From an uncultured Chthoniobacter sp. (GTDB lineage: Bacteria > Verrucomicrobiota > Verrucomicrobiia > Chthoniobacterales > Chthoniobacteraceae), in assembly GCA_903874975.1 (NCBI GenBank), contig CAIQUL010000075.1, forward strand, positions 1 to 50,266: a stretch of DNA of 50,266 bases. The letters are read 5' to 3'. The notes beneath the pieces are model-generated. The model was not told the DNA's origin, made no database searches, and was given only the letters and a program-made list of their open reading frames with translations. The position numbers were made by a program, and so were the translations under genes. Below are positions 9,197-18,053 of this stretch, in pieces. Every line of letters begins with the position of its first letter. The stretch's first letter is position 1.

Positions 9197-10039
9197 TTAG
9201 TAAGTTTGACCGGCATCCCCATCGGGGCTTTGCGCTTCATTGCCGAGCCAGATCGGCGGAGCGGCGTAAAGTTCATCGGTGCCAATATTGGCCCCGGCCA
9301 GTTGCTCGTAAGGCATCTTGCGCAGCAGGCCGGCCATGGTGTCCTGGATGTGGTGAATGGTGCGGATCGCCCGGTTGCGCAGCACGTAGTAGCCAAAGAA
9401 GGCGGGAATCGCGATGAGCAGCCCGGCCGCCGTCGCCACGAGCACTTCGCCGATGGCCGCCGACAATTTCGAGGGATCGCCGATGCCCGAGCTGCCGAGC
9501 GTGGCAAAGGCCTTGATCATCCCGGTGACGGTGCCGAGTAGACCGATCATGGGCGTACAGACACCCATGACGGAGAGGTAGCTGATCCAGGTGTTCACCT
9601 GGGCGTTCTCCTTGCCCAGCTCGCCGATCAATCCCTCTTCGACCGCCTGCTTACCTTCGCCGAGGAGACTCACGGCCACTCCGCACACGTTGGTAAAGGC
9701 CGCGGGATGCGCCCGGCAGTAGTCGAACGCCGCGACGTAATCGCCCTGCCGGAAGCTGCTCCGCACGGCCTCGACATGCTGCTGCGGGAGCATCTTTTTC
9801 TCCCCGGTGCGAATCCAGCCGTCGCCGATGAGGTAAAGGGTGGCCACCGAGCAGAACCCGATGGGGAACATGACCCAGCCGCCTTCCACGATCGTTTCCC
9901 AAAGGGTCTTATTATGCACGGGCGGAGCCTCACCGCCCTTCGCGGCCGGTGCCGCCGGGGCTTGGGCCTGGAGGTTGGCCGCGATCAGAAACAGACTGAC
10001 GATGGCAAGAAAGAGGAGGTAGGCGTGTTTGAGCTTCAT
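9197..10039 (-). CDS. exbB: MotA/TolQ/ExbB proton channel family protein with signal peptide
   Basis: The 280-residue product has an N-terminal signal-like segment (MKLKHAYLLFLAIVSLFLIA, ending near AQA) and then three membrane helices. The helices lie near VEGGWVMFPIGFCSVATLYL, in the ISYLSVMGVCTPMIGLLGTVTG segment, and in LVATAAGLLIAIPAFFGYY. The last two form the ExbB/TolQ proton-channel core. Signal-peptide-bearing ExbB proteins are typical of Verrucomicrobia and Planctomycetes. An alternative ATG at 10087 forms a TAATG overlap with the stop of the upstream TPR gene and would add 16 residues before the signal. That overlap suggests translational coupling, but the signal peptide favours 10039. 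The protein energises an unknown envelope process together with the two ExbD proteins downstream. Confidence 0.93.
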   Translation of the reverse strand: MKLKHAYLLFLAIVSLFLIAANLQAQAPAAPAAKGGEAPPVHNKTLWETIVEGGWVMFPIGFCSVATLYLIGDGWIRTGEKKMLPQQHVEAVRSSFRQGDYVAAFDYCRAHPAAFTNVCGVAVSLLGEGKQAVEEGLIGELGKENAQVNTWISYLSVMGVCTPMIGLLGTVTGMIKAFATLGSSGIGDPSKLSAAIGEVLVATAAGLLIAIPAFFGYYVLRNRAIRTIHHIQDTMAGLLRKMPYEQLAGANIGTDELYAAPPIWLGNEAQSPDGDAGQTY

Positions 10040-10086
10040 GGTTGGATGGTTGAAAAAGTTGGCAGGAGCAGGAGCGGGTGTCTGCA

Positions 10087-10971
10087 TTATTTCGGGGGCG
10101 CGAGCGCTTTCTCCCGAGCGGCTATTTTTTCCAGCTCGGCGCGGGCCTCCGGGACTTGCGGCGACGTGGCGAAATCCGCCAGCAGTTCGTCGAGCGCAGC
10201 CTTGGCGCGCGGCAGGTCTTCCAGCCCGAAGTAGGCGCGACCGCTCCCGAGCACGGCTTGCGGCAGCAACATGCGCTGGCGGGGATAGAAGACCGGGATT
10301 TGCAGGAAGGAGAGCAGGGCGGAGTCGTATTGCTTCAGGGCGAGCTGGCTCTGGCCCAGGTTCACCGCGACGACCGCGAGCGTGGCTGGCTTGGTGGTGT
10401 CCTTGAGCACTTCCTCGAAAAGTTTGACCGCCTTGGCGTGGTCGCCGCGGCGGGTGAGTTGTGCGGCCACGAAGACCTTGGCCGTGCGCACCGCCTCCGG
10501 GTCGGTGGTCACGCGGGAGAGGTTGTCGATGAGCGGATCGGCCTCCTTGAAATTGCCCATCGCCTGCAGCGCTTCGATTTTCAGCAGCACGGCATCCACC
10601 CACCAGCTCCCCGGCGCATCGCGGAAGCCGCCGTAGTAGCGCACCACCGGCTCGATCTGCACGAGTGCCTCGGCCAGTTTGCCCGTGGCAATCAGGTCGG
10701 GCACGGTCTGGAGCTGCGCCGGTTCAGGGAAGTCGAGCTTGGCGATCAGGGGGAGCTGGTAACCGATTTCGCCGGAGAGGGTCTTGGCCGGCTCCGTGCC
10801 CCTGGCCGGGAGGATGGTTTCCACCGTGGCCATGATGGTGTCGCCCTGCCGCCGCAGTCCTTTGGTGACGATCGTCTTGCCGTCCTTGAGCAGGATGTTT
10901 TGCGCCGTGGCGGAGCCGGCCAGCGCGCCGCACAACACGAGACAGGCCGCGCTTTTCCACCGCGCCCTCAC
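10087..10971 (-). CDS. Exported tetratricopeptide-like protein of the ExbB/ExbD operon
   Basis: The 294-residue protein begins MRARWKSAACLVLCGALAGS, a clear signal peptide ending near ATAQ. A small beta-rich stretch (NILLKDGKTIVTKGLRR) follows, then helical pairs typical of TPR solenoids from about residue 85 onward. The GTG at 10971 overlaps the stop of the upstream TPR gene as GTGA, the classic four-base coupling, and this decided the start. The C-terminal end of the frame touches a possible exbB start. It is probably a periplasmic adaptor feeding the ExbB/ExbD motor. No enzymatic motif is visible. Confidence 0.82.
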   Translation of the reverse strand: MRARWKSAACLVLCGALAGSATAQNILLKDGKTIVTKGLRRQGDTIMATVETILPARGTEPAKTLSGEIGYQLPLIAKLDFPEPAQLQTVPDLIATGKLAEALVQIEPVVRYYGGFRDAPGSWWVDAVLLKIEALQAMGNFKEADPLIDNLSRVTTDPEAVRTAKVFVAAQLTRRGDHAKAVKLFEEVLKDTTKPATLAVVAVNLGQSQLALKQYDSALLSFLQIPVFYPRQRMLLPQAVLGSGRAYFGLEDLPRAKAALDELLADFATSPQVPEARAELEKIAAREKALAPPK

Positions 10972-13934
10972 GCCGCCACCCCCCACGCTTGCAGTCGCTT
11001 GCGGGCCTCTTCGGTTTCCGGAAATTTCGCCAGCCGCTCGTTGCGCAACATCTCCCGGAGATTCTCGATGGCGTCGCCGCGCTGGCCCATTTTTTCAAAG
11101 CAATCCGCCACTCCGAGATAGGACTTGGCCACCCACGGGAGGTATTTTTGGTAGGCCACAAAGACCCGCCGGTAGTAGGCGATGGCCTCCGGATATTTGC
11201 CCTGATCCGCTTCCGTCTGCCCCTGCATATAGACCGCCATGGCGGTGGCATCGCCGCGCCATTCCTTCACCGAGGCCACCTGCTCGAAAAGCTTCTTCGC
11301 CTCGGCATGGCGCTTCAGCGCGAGGAGCGCGTGAGCTTTGCCGATGGTCCCTTCCTTCGCCTTGGAGTTCGCCTCGACCTTGTCCAGCGCATCGGTGAAA
11401 AGCTCGAGCGCCTTTTCGTATTCCTTTTTCGCCAGGGCGATCTCGCCCAGCCCCACGTAGGCGTAGTCCAGAAAATCGCTTTTGGGATAGTGCTCCTTGA
11501 GTTGGGTGAAAAGGAGCGCGGCCTTTTCGCTGTCGCCGCGGAAATTCATGAAGTCGCCGAGCTGGGCGAGGAGATACGGGCTGAGGTCCGCGGGTCGGAA
11601 ACGCGTGGCCATCTCCGCATAGATCGCGTCGGCCTCCTCGGGTTTGCGGATCTGGCGGAGGAGTTCGGCCTGGGCGTAAAGCAGACGCGCTTTGGCCGTG
11701 ACGTTGGCGTCGGCCTCCAGCGGGCGCATCTGCTTGGTCAGCTCCGCGACCGCATCATACGGCGGCAATGGCGGAGGTTCCGGCGGCGCGGGCGCGGGTG
11801 GGGCTGTCGGGGCGCCTTGCTCTGCGGGGACGGGCGCGGGTGGGGGAGTGGCCGGTGGTGCGGGGGGAGTTTTCGGGCGGGGACGTTTCGCGCAGAGCTG
11901 CGCGAGCTGGAGCAGCAGCGGTTCCACGGCTTCACGCTTCGGCTCGGCGATGTATTTCTTCAGGTTGTCCACGAGGAAGGCCTTTGCCTCATCGGTCTGC
12001 CCCTGCTTGGCCCGGGCCTTGGCGATCCAAAACATCGCCGTGATCACCGCCGTATGATCCGGGCGGTCTTTGACGAAATCCTCGAACATCTGCGCGACCT
12101 CGGGCCACTTGCCCAGCTTCTGCAAATACTTGCTGCTTTCAAAAAGCCCGTGACTGAGAACCTCGTCGGTTTTCGCGACCTTGGCGCAGCGCTGGTAGGA
12201 CTGGATCGCGTCTTCCAGCTTTCCCGTCGCGGCCTGGCTGTCGCCGAGCAGGGCCAGCACCTCCGCCTCCTGATCGTGGCCGGCGTAATCGCGCAGCCAC
12301 GGCGCGGCGGACGCGATCACCGCTTCGTAGTTCATCTCCGCGTATTCGCAGATTAGCACCCGGTAGCGGGCGTCGCCGGTGTACGGCCCCGTCGGATTTT
12401 TCGCCACGAACTCGGTCATCACCGTCTTCCCTTTCGCGTAGTCGCTCGTGAAGATCGCGCACAGCCCGATGCGGTAGGCGACCTCGTCGAAGCGCTCCCC
12501 GCTCGGGTAGTCCGCGTGATATTTGATGTAGTCCTGCACCGCCTCGCCGAATTTTCCCTGCATGAAACGCGCGTTCCCCAGCAGATAGCGCATCTCCTCC
12601 TTGAACTCGCTCTTCGGCACTTTTTCCAACATGCGCACGAAGGCCTTTTCCGCGCCTGCGAAGTCCTGCACCTGCATGGCCACCGCGCCGCTCATGTAGC
12701 CCACCGTGCCCGCGCCCGGCCCCTCCGGGAACTCCTTGAAATAGTCATCGCACGCCGCCTGGCAGCGCCGCATCTGGAGGAGATCGTTATACGCGATGAC
12801 TTTCCCGAAGATCGCACCCTCCCGATCTTTCACCCCCGGCGGATATTTGGTCAGCAGCCGCTCATAAACCACGATCGCCTCCCAGCGCTTCTCCCATTCG
12901 TAATACGCCCGCGCCATCCTCAGCAGGAGCCCGGGACCGAAGTCGGGCAGCTTTTGAAACTCCTCAAACTGCTTCTTCGCCTCGTCGAGTTGCTCCTTGA
13001 GCTGGATATTGAGCATCTCGAGTTGCGCCGCGAGCGGCGGGTTGCCCACCGCAGCTTTCGTATTGGCCTCGATGGCGGCGACGGTGCGGCTCACCCGGTA
13101 GGTCTGAATCTTGATCACGTCTTCCCGCGGGCGCACCGTGCGATACGACGACAGCGCGTCGGCAAATTGCTTGTCCTCCAGAAACTCATCCCCCAGCCGG
13201 ACGGCCACCGCGTTCAAGCCCACGGGATTTTCCACCAGCCCCGGTTTTCTTTCGAGCAACTGGAGCACGATCACCGCTTTTTTGGAGGCCTTTTTCTCCG
13301 CGTAAAGCTCCGCCAGCATGATCCCGCCGCCCGCCTGGGCGACGGTCCGAATATCCGGGGTGATGAGCCGCACGAGCGCCGCGATCGCCTCCTCGAGTTT
13401 GGTCGTCTCGCGGTAGGCCTGGGTCTGCGAGAGCAGCGCCTCATCGCGCCACGCGGGCACGCCCTCGAGTTCTTTGAAAAGGGGGATCGCCTCATCGTAT
13501 TTCTTCGACCGCAGGGTCGCGCGCGCCAGCCCCAGCTTGACCTCCCACACCATGACCGCGTTGGGATACTTGGTGAGGTATTTTTTGAAATACTCGATGG
13601 CCTTGCCGTTGTCGCCCCCGTTGAAATACGCCGCGCCGGTCATGAAAACGAGCGGCGGAACCTGCGGCAGTCGGTCATCCAGGATCAGCTTCATCGTCGC
13701 CTCGAAACCGCTCGCCGCCTCCGACCACTTGCCTTCGGTGAAGGCTTTCAGCGCTTCATTATAGGCGATGGCCACGGCCTCCATGTCCGTCACCGGCGTC
13801 GCCGCGGGAGCCTGCGCCCAGCCCACGGCCCCGCCCAGGAAGCCCAGGTGCAAGGCCACGACCAGGCACACCCGTGCGCCACCGAAGACGGCGGCACGAA
13901 CGAAGGCAAGGAGAGGCGGAGGAAGGGCCGGCAT
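10968..13934 (-). CDS. Large exported tetratricopeptide repeat protein
   Basis: The 988-residue protein starts with a long signal-like segment (MPALPPPLLAFVRAAVFGG to AVGWAQA). It then consists almost wholly of TPR units, recognisable by repeated A-x-Y-x-x-G and W/Y-x-x-A-x-x patterns such as GAAYFNGGDNGKAIEYFKKY and ARAYYEWEKRWEAIVVYERL. A proline/alanine-rich linker at about residues 683-726 divides it into two solenoids. It is the first gene of the operon with the smaller TPR protein, ExbB and two ExbD proteins. The in-frame ATG further upstream (frame open from 14009) would put charged sequence before the signal and is not used. It is likely a periplasmic scaffold. Its partner is unknown. 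Confidence 0.88.
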   Translation of the reverse strand: MPALPPPLLAFVRAAVFGGARVCLVVALHLGFLGGAVGWAQAPAATPVTDMEAVAIAYNEALKAFTEGKWSEAASGFEATMKLILDDRLPQVPPLVFMTGAAYFNGGDNGKAIEYFKKYLTKYPNAVMVWEVKLGLARATLRSKKYDEAIPLFKELEGVPAWRDEALLSQTQAYRETTKLEEAIAALVRLITPDIRTVAQAGGGIMLAELYAEKKASKKAVIVLQLLERKPGLVENPVGLNAVAVRLGDEFLEDKQFADALSSYRTVRPREDVIKIQTYRVSRTVAAIEANTKAAVGNPPLAAQLEMLNIQLKEQLDEAKKQFEEFQKLPDFGPGLLLRMARAYYEWEKRWEAIVVYERLLTKYPPGVKDREGAIFGKVIAYNDLLQMRRCQAACDDYFKEFPEGPGAGTVGYMSGAVAMQVQDFAGAEKAFVRMLEKVPKSEFKEEMRYLLGNARFMQGKFGEAVQDYIKYHADYPSGERFDEVAYRIGLCAIFTSDYAKGKTVMTEFVAKNPTGPYTGDARYRVLICEYAEMNYEAVIASAAPWLRDYAGHDQEAEVLALLGDSQAATGKLEDAIQSYQRCAKVAKTDEVLSHGLFESSKYLQKLGKWPEVAQMFEDFVKDRPDHTAVITAMFWIAKARAKQGQTDEAKAFLVDNLKKYIAEPKREAVEPLLLQLAQLCAKRPRPKTPPAPPATPPPAPVPAEQGAPTAPPAPAPPEPPPLPPYDAVAELTKQMRPLEADANVTAKARLLYAQAELLRQIRKPEEADAIYAEMATRFRPADLSPYLLAQLGDFMNFRGDSEKAALLFTQLKEHYPKSDFLDYAYVGLGEIALAKKEYEKALELFTDALDKVEANSKAKEGTIGKAHALLALKRHAEAKKLFEQVASVKEWRGDATAMAVYMQGQTEADQGKYPEAIAYYRRVFVAYQKYLPWVAKSYLGVADCFEKMGQRGDAIENLREMLRNERLAKFPETEEARKRLQAWGVAA

Positions 13935-14015
13935 CGGAGCGAGGCACCTAATATCCGTTCCACGGCGGGTGACAAATCGTTTGTGGCGGCGGCGCCCAAA
14001 TTTCTGCACGGCCGC

Positions 14016-15416
14016 CTATGGCTTCGCCGCAAAGCGCGCGGCCAGGGCGCGGCGGGAGATTTTGCCCCGCTCGTCGGCGGGTATCTCGGCGACGATCCAG
14101 ACGACGCGCGGAACCTGCCAGGGGCTGAGGGTTTCGTGGCAAAACCGCTGCACCGCCGCCGCGTCCAACCCAGTCCCGGCCACGCAGGCCACCGGCTCCT
14201 CGCCGCGCAGCGCCGACGGCACGCCGAAGACCACGACCTGCGTCACGCCGGGACACCCGGCGATGCGGGCCTCCACTGCGAGCGGGTTCAGTTTGCGCCC
14301 GGCCACATTGATCACGTCCGACGTGCGGCCCGCGAGATACAGCCCGCGCGCGCCGCGCCGCACCAGATCGCCCGGCACGAATTGGCCGCCGCGCAGCGCC
14401 GCGTCGCCGTCGGCAGGAAAGTAGCCGTCGCCCACCGCCGCGCTCCGCACCGCCACCGCGCCGGCGCTTGCACCCGCCGGCACCACCTCCACGCCTGGCA
14501 GCGGCGTGCCCACGAAACCGTCCTCGCAGCGGAGATCAGCCCCGGCGTCGTAGCTGATCCCGCCGCACTCCGACGCGCCGTAGAAGACGTGGATCTTCCG
14601 CCCGAACCTCGCCGCGAACCGCTCCGCGGCGGCACTGGGCAGCGGCGCGCCCGCCGAGATGCAGAGCCGCAGCGCGGGAAGCGCCGGGAGCTGCTCCAGT
14701 TCCGCGAGTTTCTGGAAAAACACCGGCGTCCCTGGAAACACCGTGGCTCCCGTGGCGGCGAGGCCTGCGAGCACGGCCCGCGGCAACCGGTCGGCGCTGG
14801 CCACCAGGCGCACGCCGTGGGTCAGCAGCGGCGTGAGGAGATTGCTAAAACCGTAGCTGTGCGCAAAAGGGATGACCCCGAAGTTCACGTCGTCCGCCCG
14901 GATGCCCATCCCCGCGCAGATGTGGGCCGCGTCGGCCACGAGCTGCTCCGCGCGGAAGCGGATCGCCCGCGGCGCGCTCGTGGTGCCGGAGGTGAGCTTG
15001 AGTAAATCCGGCACCGGCCCCACCCACCGCGCGGCCTCCGCCGCGCCCGGGCCACGCTCGATGGATAGCTCTCCCGCCGCCAGCCCGACGACCGCCACTG
15101 CGCCGCTCATCGCCAGCGTCGCCGCCCGCTCCGTGGCCTCCAGGGATTCCGCCAGTGGCAGCGGGATCAGCCGCCGCCGCCACAGCGCCAGCAAGACCTC
15201 CGGCCAGCACTCGCTGTTGCCCAGCTGCAACGCCACCACCGCGCCCGGCGGGATGTCGGCCCAGCGCCGCGCGACCTGCTGCGCCGCGCTCTCGATGCCG
15301 GCAAACGTCCGCAGCGCCCGCCCGCCCGCGTCCATGATCGCGACCTCCGCTCCGCGTGCGGCGAGAGTCCGCCGCCACGCGGTCAGGAGGGCATTTTCAG
15401 CGGCAAAATCGGGCAC
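14016..15416 (-). CDS. AMP-binding (class I adenylate-forming) enzyme
   Basis: The 466-residue protein has the core motifs of acyl-CoA synthetases and related ligases. These are the phosphate loop LTSGTTSAPRAI at residues 141-152 (with arginine where lysine is usual), the substrate-pocket motif YGASECGG, LAGRTSDVINVAGRKLNP as the hinge (A8), and DERGKISR near the C-terminus carrying the catalytic lysine (A10). It should activate a carboxylic acid with ATP and pass it to CoA or a carrier thiol. The substrate cannot be told. It is short for a fatty-acyl-CoA ligase. The start is a GTG. Its stop is about 80 bp before the large TPR gene on the same strand, so cotranscription is possible but not shown. 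Confidence 0.85.
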   Translation of the reverse strand: MPDFAAENALLTAWRRTLAARGAEVAIMDAGGRALRTFAGIESAAQQVARRWADIPPGAVVALQLGNSECWPEVLLALWRRRLIPLPLAESLEATERAATLAMSGAVAVVGLAAGELSIERGPGAAEAARWVGPVPDLLKLTSGTTSAPRAIRFRAEQLVADAAHICAGMGIRADDVNFGVIPFAHSYGFSNLLTPLLTHGVRLVASADRLPRAVLAGLAATGATVFPGTPVFFQKLAELEQLPALPALRLCISAGAPLPSAAAERFAARFGRKIHVFYGASECGGISYDAGADLRCEDGFVGTPLPGVEVVPAGASAGAVAVRSAAVGDGYFPADGDAALRGGQFVPGDLVRRGARGLYLAGRTSDVINVAGRKLNPLAVEARIAGCPGVTQVVVFGVPSALRGEEPVACVAGTGLDAAAVQRFCHETLSPWQVPRVVWIVAEIPADERGKISRRALAARFAAKP

Positions 15417-15486
15417 GGGAAATAGTCAGAGTTTTTGATTGCCGGGAGCTTTTTTGCAGCTAGGCTCCTACTCCCTTTTCCAAGCC

Positions 15487-15708
15487 ATGAAAGCAGATAT
15501 TCATCCCGACTACCAACCGACCACCATCAGCTGCGCCTGCGGCACCACCTACCACACCCGCAGCACCAAGCGCGAGCTCAGGATCGGCATTTGCGCCGCC
15601 TGCCACCCGTTCTTCACCGGCGAGCAAAAGTTCGTCGATACCGCCGGCCGCATCGAGAAATTCTCCCGCCGCTACGGCACCGCTGCGCCGCGCAAAAAGT
15701 CCGCCTAG
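15487..15708 (+). CDS. rpmE: 50S ribosomal protein L31 (zinc-binding type)
   Basis: The 73-residue protein begins [19 protein letters not shown], as in bacterial L31. Four cysteines (C16, C18, C36, C39) form the zinc site of the C+ type, so this is the RpmE form and not the zinc-free RpmE2 paralogue. RHPFFTG-like and [11 protein letters not shown] segments complete the family signature. The ATG at 15487 is chosen over an upstream in-frame start at 15439. A strong intrinsic terminator follows within 25 bp, then prfA, a common neighbour of rpmE in many bacteria. Confidence 0.96.
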   Translation: MKADIHPDYQPTTISCACGTTYHTRSTKRELRIGICAACHPFFTGEQKFVDTAGRIEKFSRRYGTAAPRKKSA

Positions 15709-15728
15709 CGTTCCAGTTCCAACTTCCG

Positions 15729-15772
15729 AAACGGTGAAGATGCCCCGCGCGTCTTCACCGTTTTGCTTTTTC
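15729..15772 (+). terminator. Rho-independent terminator after rpmE
   Basis: AAACGGTGAAGA at 15729-15740 pairs perfectly with TCTTCACCGTTT at 15752-15763, leaving an 11-base GC-rich loop. The run TTTTGCTTTTT follows. The 12-bp stem and T-tract just after the rpmE stop make this one of the clearest terminators in the window. It means prfA needs its own promoter or read-through. Confidence 0.9.
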
Positions 15773-15855
15773 CGAATCAGCGAAAAGTCCGCGGGCTGAA
15801 GGCTGCAAACTAGGCCGCTGCCCGCTCTCTTTTCATCCTTCATCCTTTTCTTCCC

Positions 15856-16938
15856 ATGGACTTCGCTCCTCTCATCGCCCGCAAAGCCGACCGCTTCCGC
15901 GAACTCGAAGCTGAGATCTCCGCGCCGAATCTCTACGACGATCCGCGCAAAGCCCGCGAGACCCTGCGCGAACACACCCGGCTGAAACAGCTTCTTGCCG
16001 ATTGGGAGCTGCTGCAGAAACTCCGTAGCGAACTCACCGAAAACCAAACGCTCGCCAAGGGAGACGACGCCGAGTTTGCCGAAATGGCCGCCGCCGAAAT
16101 CCCCGATCTCGAAAACCGCATCGCCGCCATCGAGACCGCCGTGCAATACGCGCTCCTCCCCCCCGACCCGAACGAGGACCGCGACGCCATCGTGGAAATC
16201 CGCGCCGGCACCGGAGGCGACGAAGCCGCGCTTTTCGCCGCCGATCTCCACCGGATGTATACCCGCTTTGCCGAGACCCACGGCTTCAAGATCGAGCCGC
16301 TCGAAGCCAGCCCCGGCACGCTCGGCGGCCTGCGGGAAGTCATTTTCAAAGTCACCGGCGACCAGGTTTTCCGCACCCTGCGCTACGAGAGCGGCGTCCA
16401 CCGCGTCCAGCGCGTGCCGGCCACCGAGGCCCAGGGGCGCATCCACACCAGCACCGCCACCGTCGCCGTGCTGCCCGAGGCCGAGGAAGTCGATCTCGAA
16501 CTCAAGCCCGACGAAATCCGCATCGAAGTCTGCCGCGCCGGCGGTCCCGGCGGCCAGGGCGTGAACACCACCGACTCCGCCGTGCAGGTCATGCACATCC
16601 CCACCGGCACCATCGTCCGCTGCCAGGACGGACGTTCGCAGCAGAAGAACAAGGAGAAAGCCCTCACCATCCTTCGCTCCCGCCTGCTCGAGGTGAAACA
16701 GCGCGAGGAGCACGAGAAATACGCCGCCCATCGCAAAAGCCAGATCGGCACCGGTGACCGCTCGGAAAAAATCCGCACCTACAATTTTTCCGAGAACCGC
16801 ATCAGCGATCACCGCATCAAACTCACGCTCTACAGTCTCGACCGCTTCCTCAACGGCGACATCGCCGAGATGATCTCCGCGCTCCAGGCCGCCGACATGA
16901 CCGATCGGCTCGCGGAGGCGAATCTCGCCGCTCCTTGA
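15856..16938 (+). CDS. prfA: Peptide chain release factor 1
   Basis: RF1 recognises UAA and UAG stop codons and triggers hydrolysis of peptidyl-tRNA on the ribosome. The 360-residue product has normal length. It carries the codon-recognition tripeptide PAT at residues 188-190 (RVPATEAQGRIHTS), which marks RF1 and not RF2, and the catalytic GGQ at 232-234 in AGGPGGQGVNTTDSAVQ. The glutamine is the methylated residue in this family. No prmC methyltransferase gene is beside it. The upstream stretch contains a TTCATCCTTCATCC repeat and no clear Shine-Dalgarno sequence. Confidence 0.97.
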   Translation: MDFAPLIARKADRFRELEAEISAPNLYDDPRKARETLREHTRLKQLLADWELLQKLRSELTENQTLAKGDDAEFAEMAAAEIPDLENRIAAIETAVQYALLPPDPNEDRDAIVEIRAGTGGDEAALFAADLHRMYTRFAETHGFKIEPLEASPGTLGGLREVIFKVTGDQVFRTLRYESGVHRVQRVPATEAQGRIHTSTATVAVLPEAEEVDLELKPDEIRIEVCRAGGPGGQGVNTTDSAVQVMHIPTGTIVRCQDGRSQQKNKEKALTILRSRLLEVKQREEHEKYAAHRKSQIGTGDRSEKIRTYNFSENRISDHRIKLTLYSLDRFLNGDIAEMISALQAADMTDRLAEANLAAP

Positions 16939-16955
16939 CCCTCGCACCCGCCGCG

Positions 16956-18053
16956 TCAGCCTTTCAGCAGCGGCGCTTCCTTTCGCCGCCGGCGGAAAAT
17001 GCCGCGCGCCGCGGTGAGCGACAGCCCCTCGATGAAATACGCCGACGCCGCGCGGCCCATCGCGTAAGTGCCGGCGGCGGCGACCGCGCCGGAGACCGCG
17101 TGGCCCCAGAGCGGGACGAATTTCGCGAGGGCGCGCGCGCTTTCGCGCAGGACGAGCCCGACGCCGATATTCGCACCGAGCGCGGCCATGAATTCGCCCG
17201 CGAGCTTCACGCTCATCTCGCGCCCGCTGATGTGCATGATGCTCGCGACCATCGTGGCCTGGAGCGAGGTGAGGATCGGGAAATCCGCCAGCGGGATGGG
17301 CTGCGCGCCGATGGCGGCGGAGATGGCGGTGACGGACTTGATGACGACCTGCGCGATCTGCTGCTGCAGCGCGCGGTTGGCGGAAAGCCGCGCCATCTCG
17401 AGTTGCGCCTCGCCCGGCAGCTCGATGGCGATCAACTCCGCCAGACGTGCCCGCTCGGCGGCAGTGGTTAGCGCCAGCGTGCCGGCCATGCGGTCGCTGA
17501 GCGCAGCGTGGGCGTGCAGGGAGGCGTGCAGTTCCTGCCGCGCGCGCTCGGCGTCGGCGGTCCCGGCAGGGAGGAGCACCCCGAGCAGCTTCGGGCGGAC
17601 GCCGCTGCGCTGCTCGGCGCACGCCAGGATTTCCGCGGCGTGCGCGAGGTCGGCAGCATCGGCGGGGTCCAGCGCCAGCGCCGGACGCAGGAAGATGAAA
17701 AGGTCCGGCGTCTCCGCGGCGAGCGCGGCGCGGAGCATATTCAGCGAGGCGGGACGCCGGGCATCGAGCATTTGCAAGGTGCCGCGGCTCTTCCGGCCAA
17801 AGGTCTGCCACGAGCCGTCGCCGAGATTTTCCTCGCCGGTCCGCGCCACCTCCGCGCCAAAAAGCCCGAGGAGCAATTCCGCTTTTCCTGCGCCCGCCGG
17901 CCCGAGCAGCACGAGCCGCGGCGGACGCTGGAGCAGGAAGAGCGTTTTGATCGGCGTGATCTCCCGCAGAATCGGTTGCTGGAGCGAGTCCGGCAGCCGT
18001 TGGACGAGCTTCTCCAGTTTGTCGTAGAGCGAGAGAAAAGTGGATGGTTTCAT
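16956..18053 (-). CDS. GTPase-like membrane protein with C-terminal DUF697
   Basis: The 365-residue protein has an N-terminal NTPase-like part. Its loop reads GPAGAGKA at residues 51-58, with alanine in place of the usual Ser/Thr after the lysine. Residues from about 225 onward form a hydrophobic DUF697/YcjF-like region (QIAQVVIKSVTAISAAIGA, MVASIMHISGREMS, LGANIGVGLVLRESAR, VSGAVAAAGTYAMGRAAS) expected to associate with or cross the membrane. DUF697 GTPases are often linked to envelope stress. The altered P-loop may weaken nucleotide or magnesium binding. The ATG at 18053 gives a start at MKPSTFLSLYDKLEKL. An in-frame extension to 18101 is less likely. It converges on prfA with an 18-bp gap. 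Confidence 0.75.
   Translation of the reverse strand: MKPSTFLSLYDKLEKLVQRLPDSLQQPILREITPIKTLFLLQRPPRLVLLGPAGAGKAELLLGLFGAEVARTGEENLGDGSWQTFGRKSRGTLQMLDARRPASLNMLRAALAAETPDLFIFLRPALALDPADAADLAHAAEILACAEQRSGVRPKLLGVLLPAGTADAERARQELHASLHAHAALSDRMAGTLALTTAAERARLAELIAIELPGEAQLEMARLSANRALQQQIAQVVIKSVTAISAAIGAQPIPLADFPILTSLQATMVASIMHISGREMSVKLAGEFMAALGANIGVGLVLRESARALAKFVPLWGHAVSGAVAAAGTYAMGRAASAYFIEGLSLTAARGIFRRRRKEAPLLKG

Noticed and set aside
12516-15005. 829-codon plus-strand open frame spanning parts of two minus-strand genes
   Set aside because: It crosses the boundary between the TPR and AMP-binding genes and is histidine/arginine-rich without domains.
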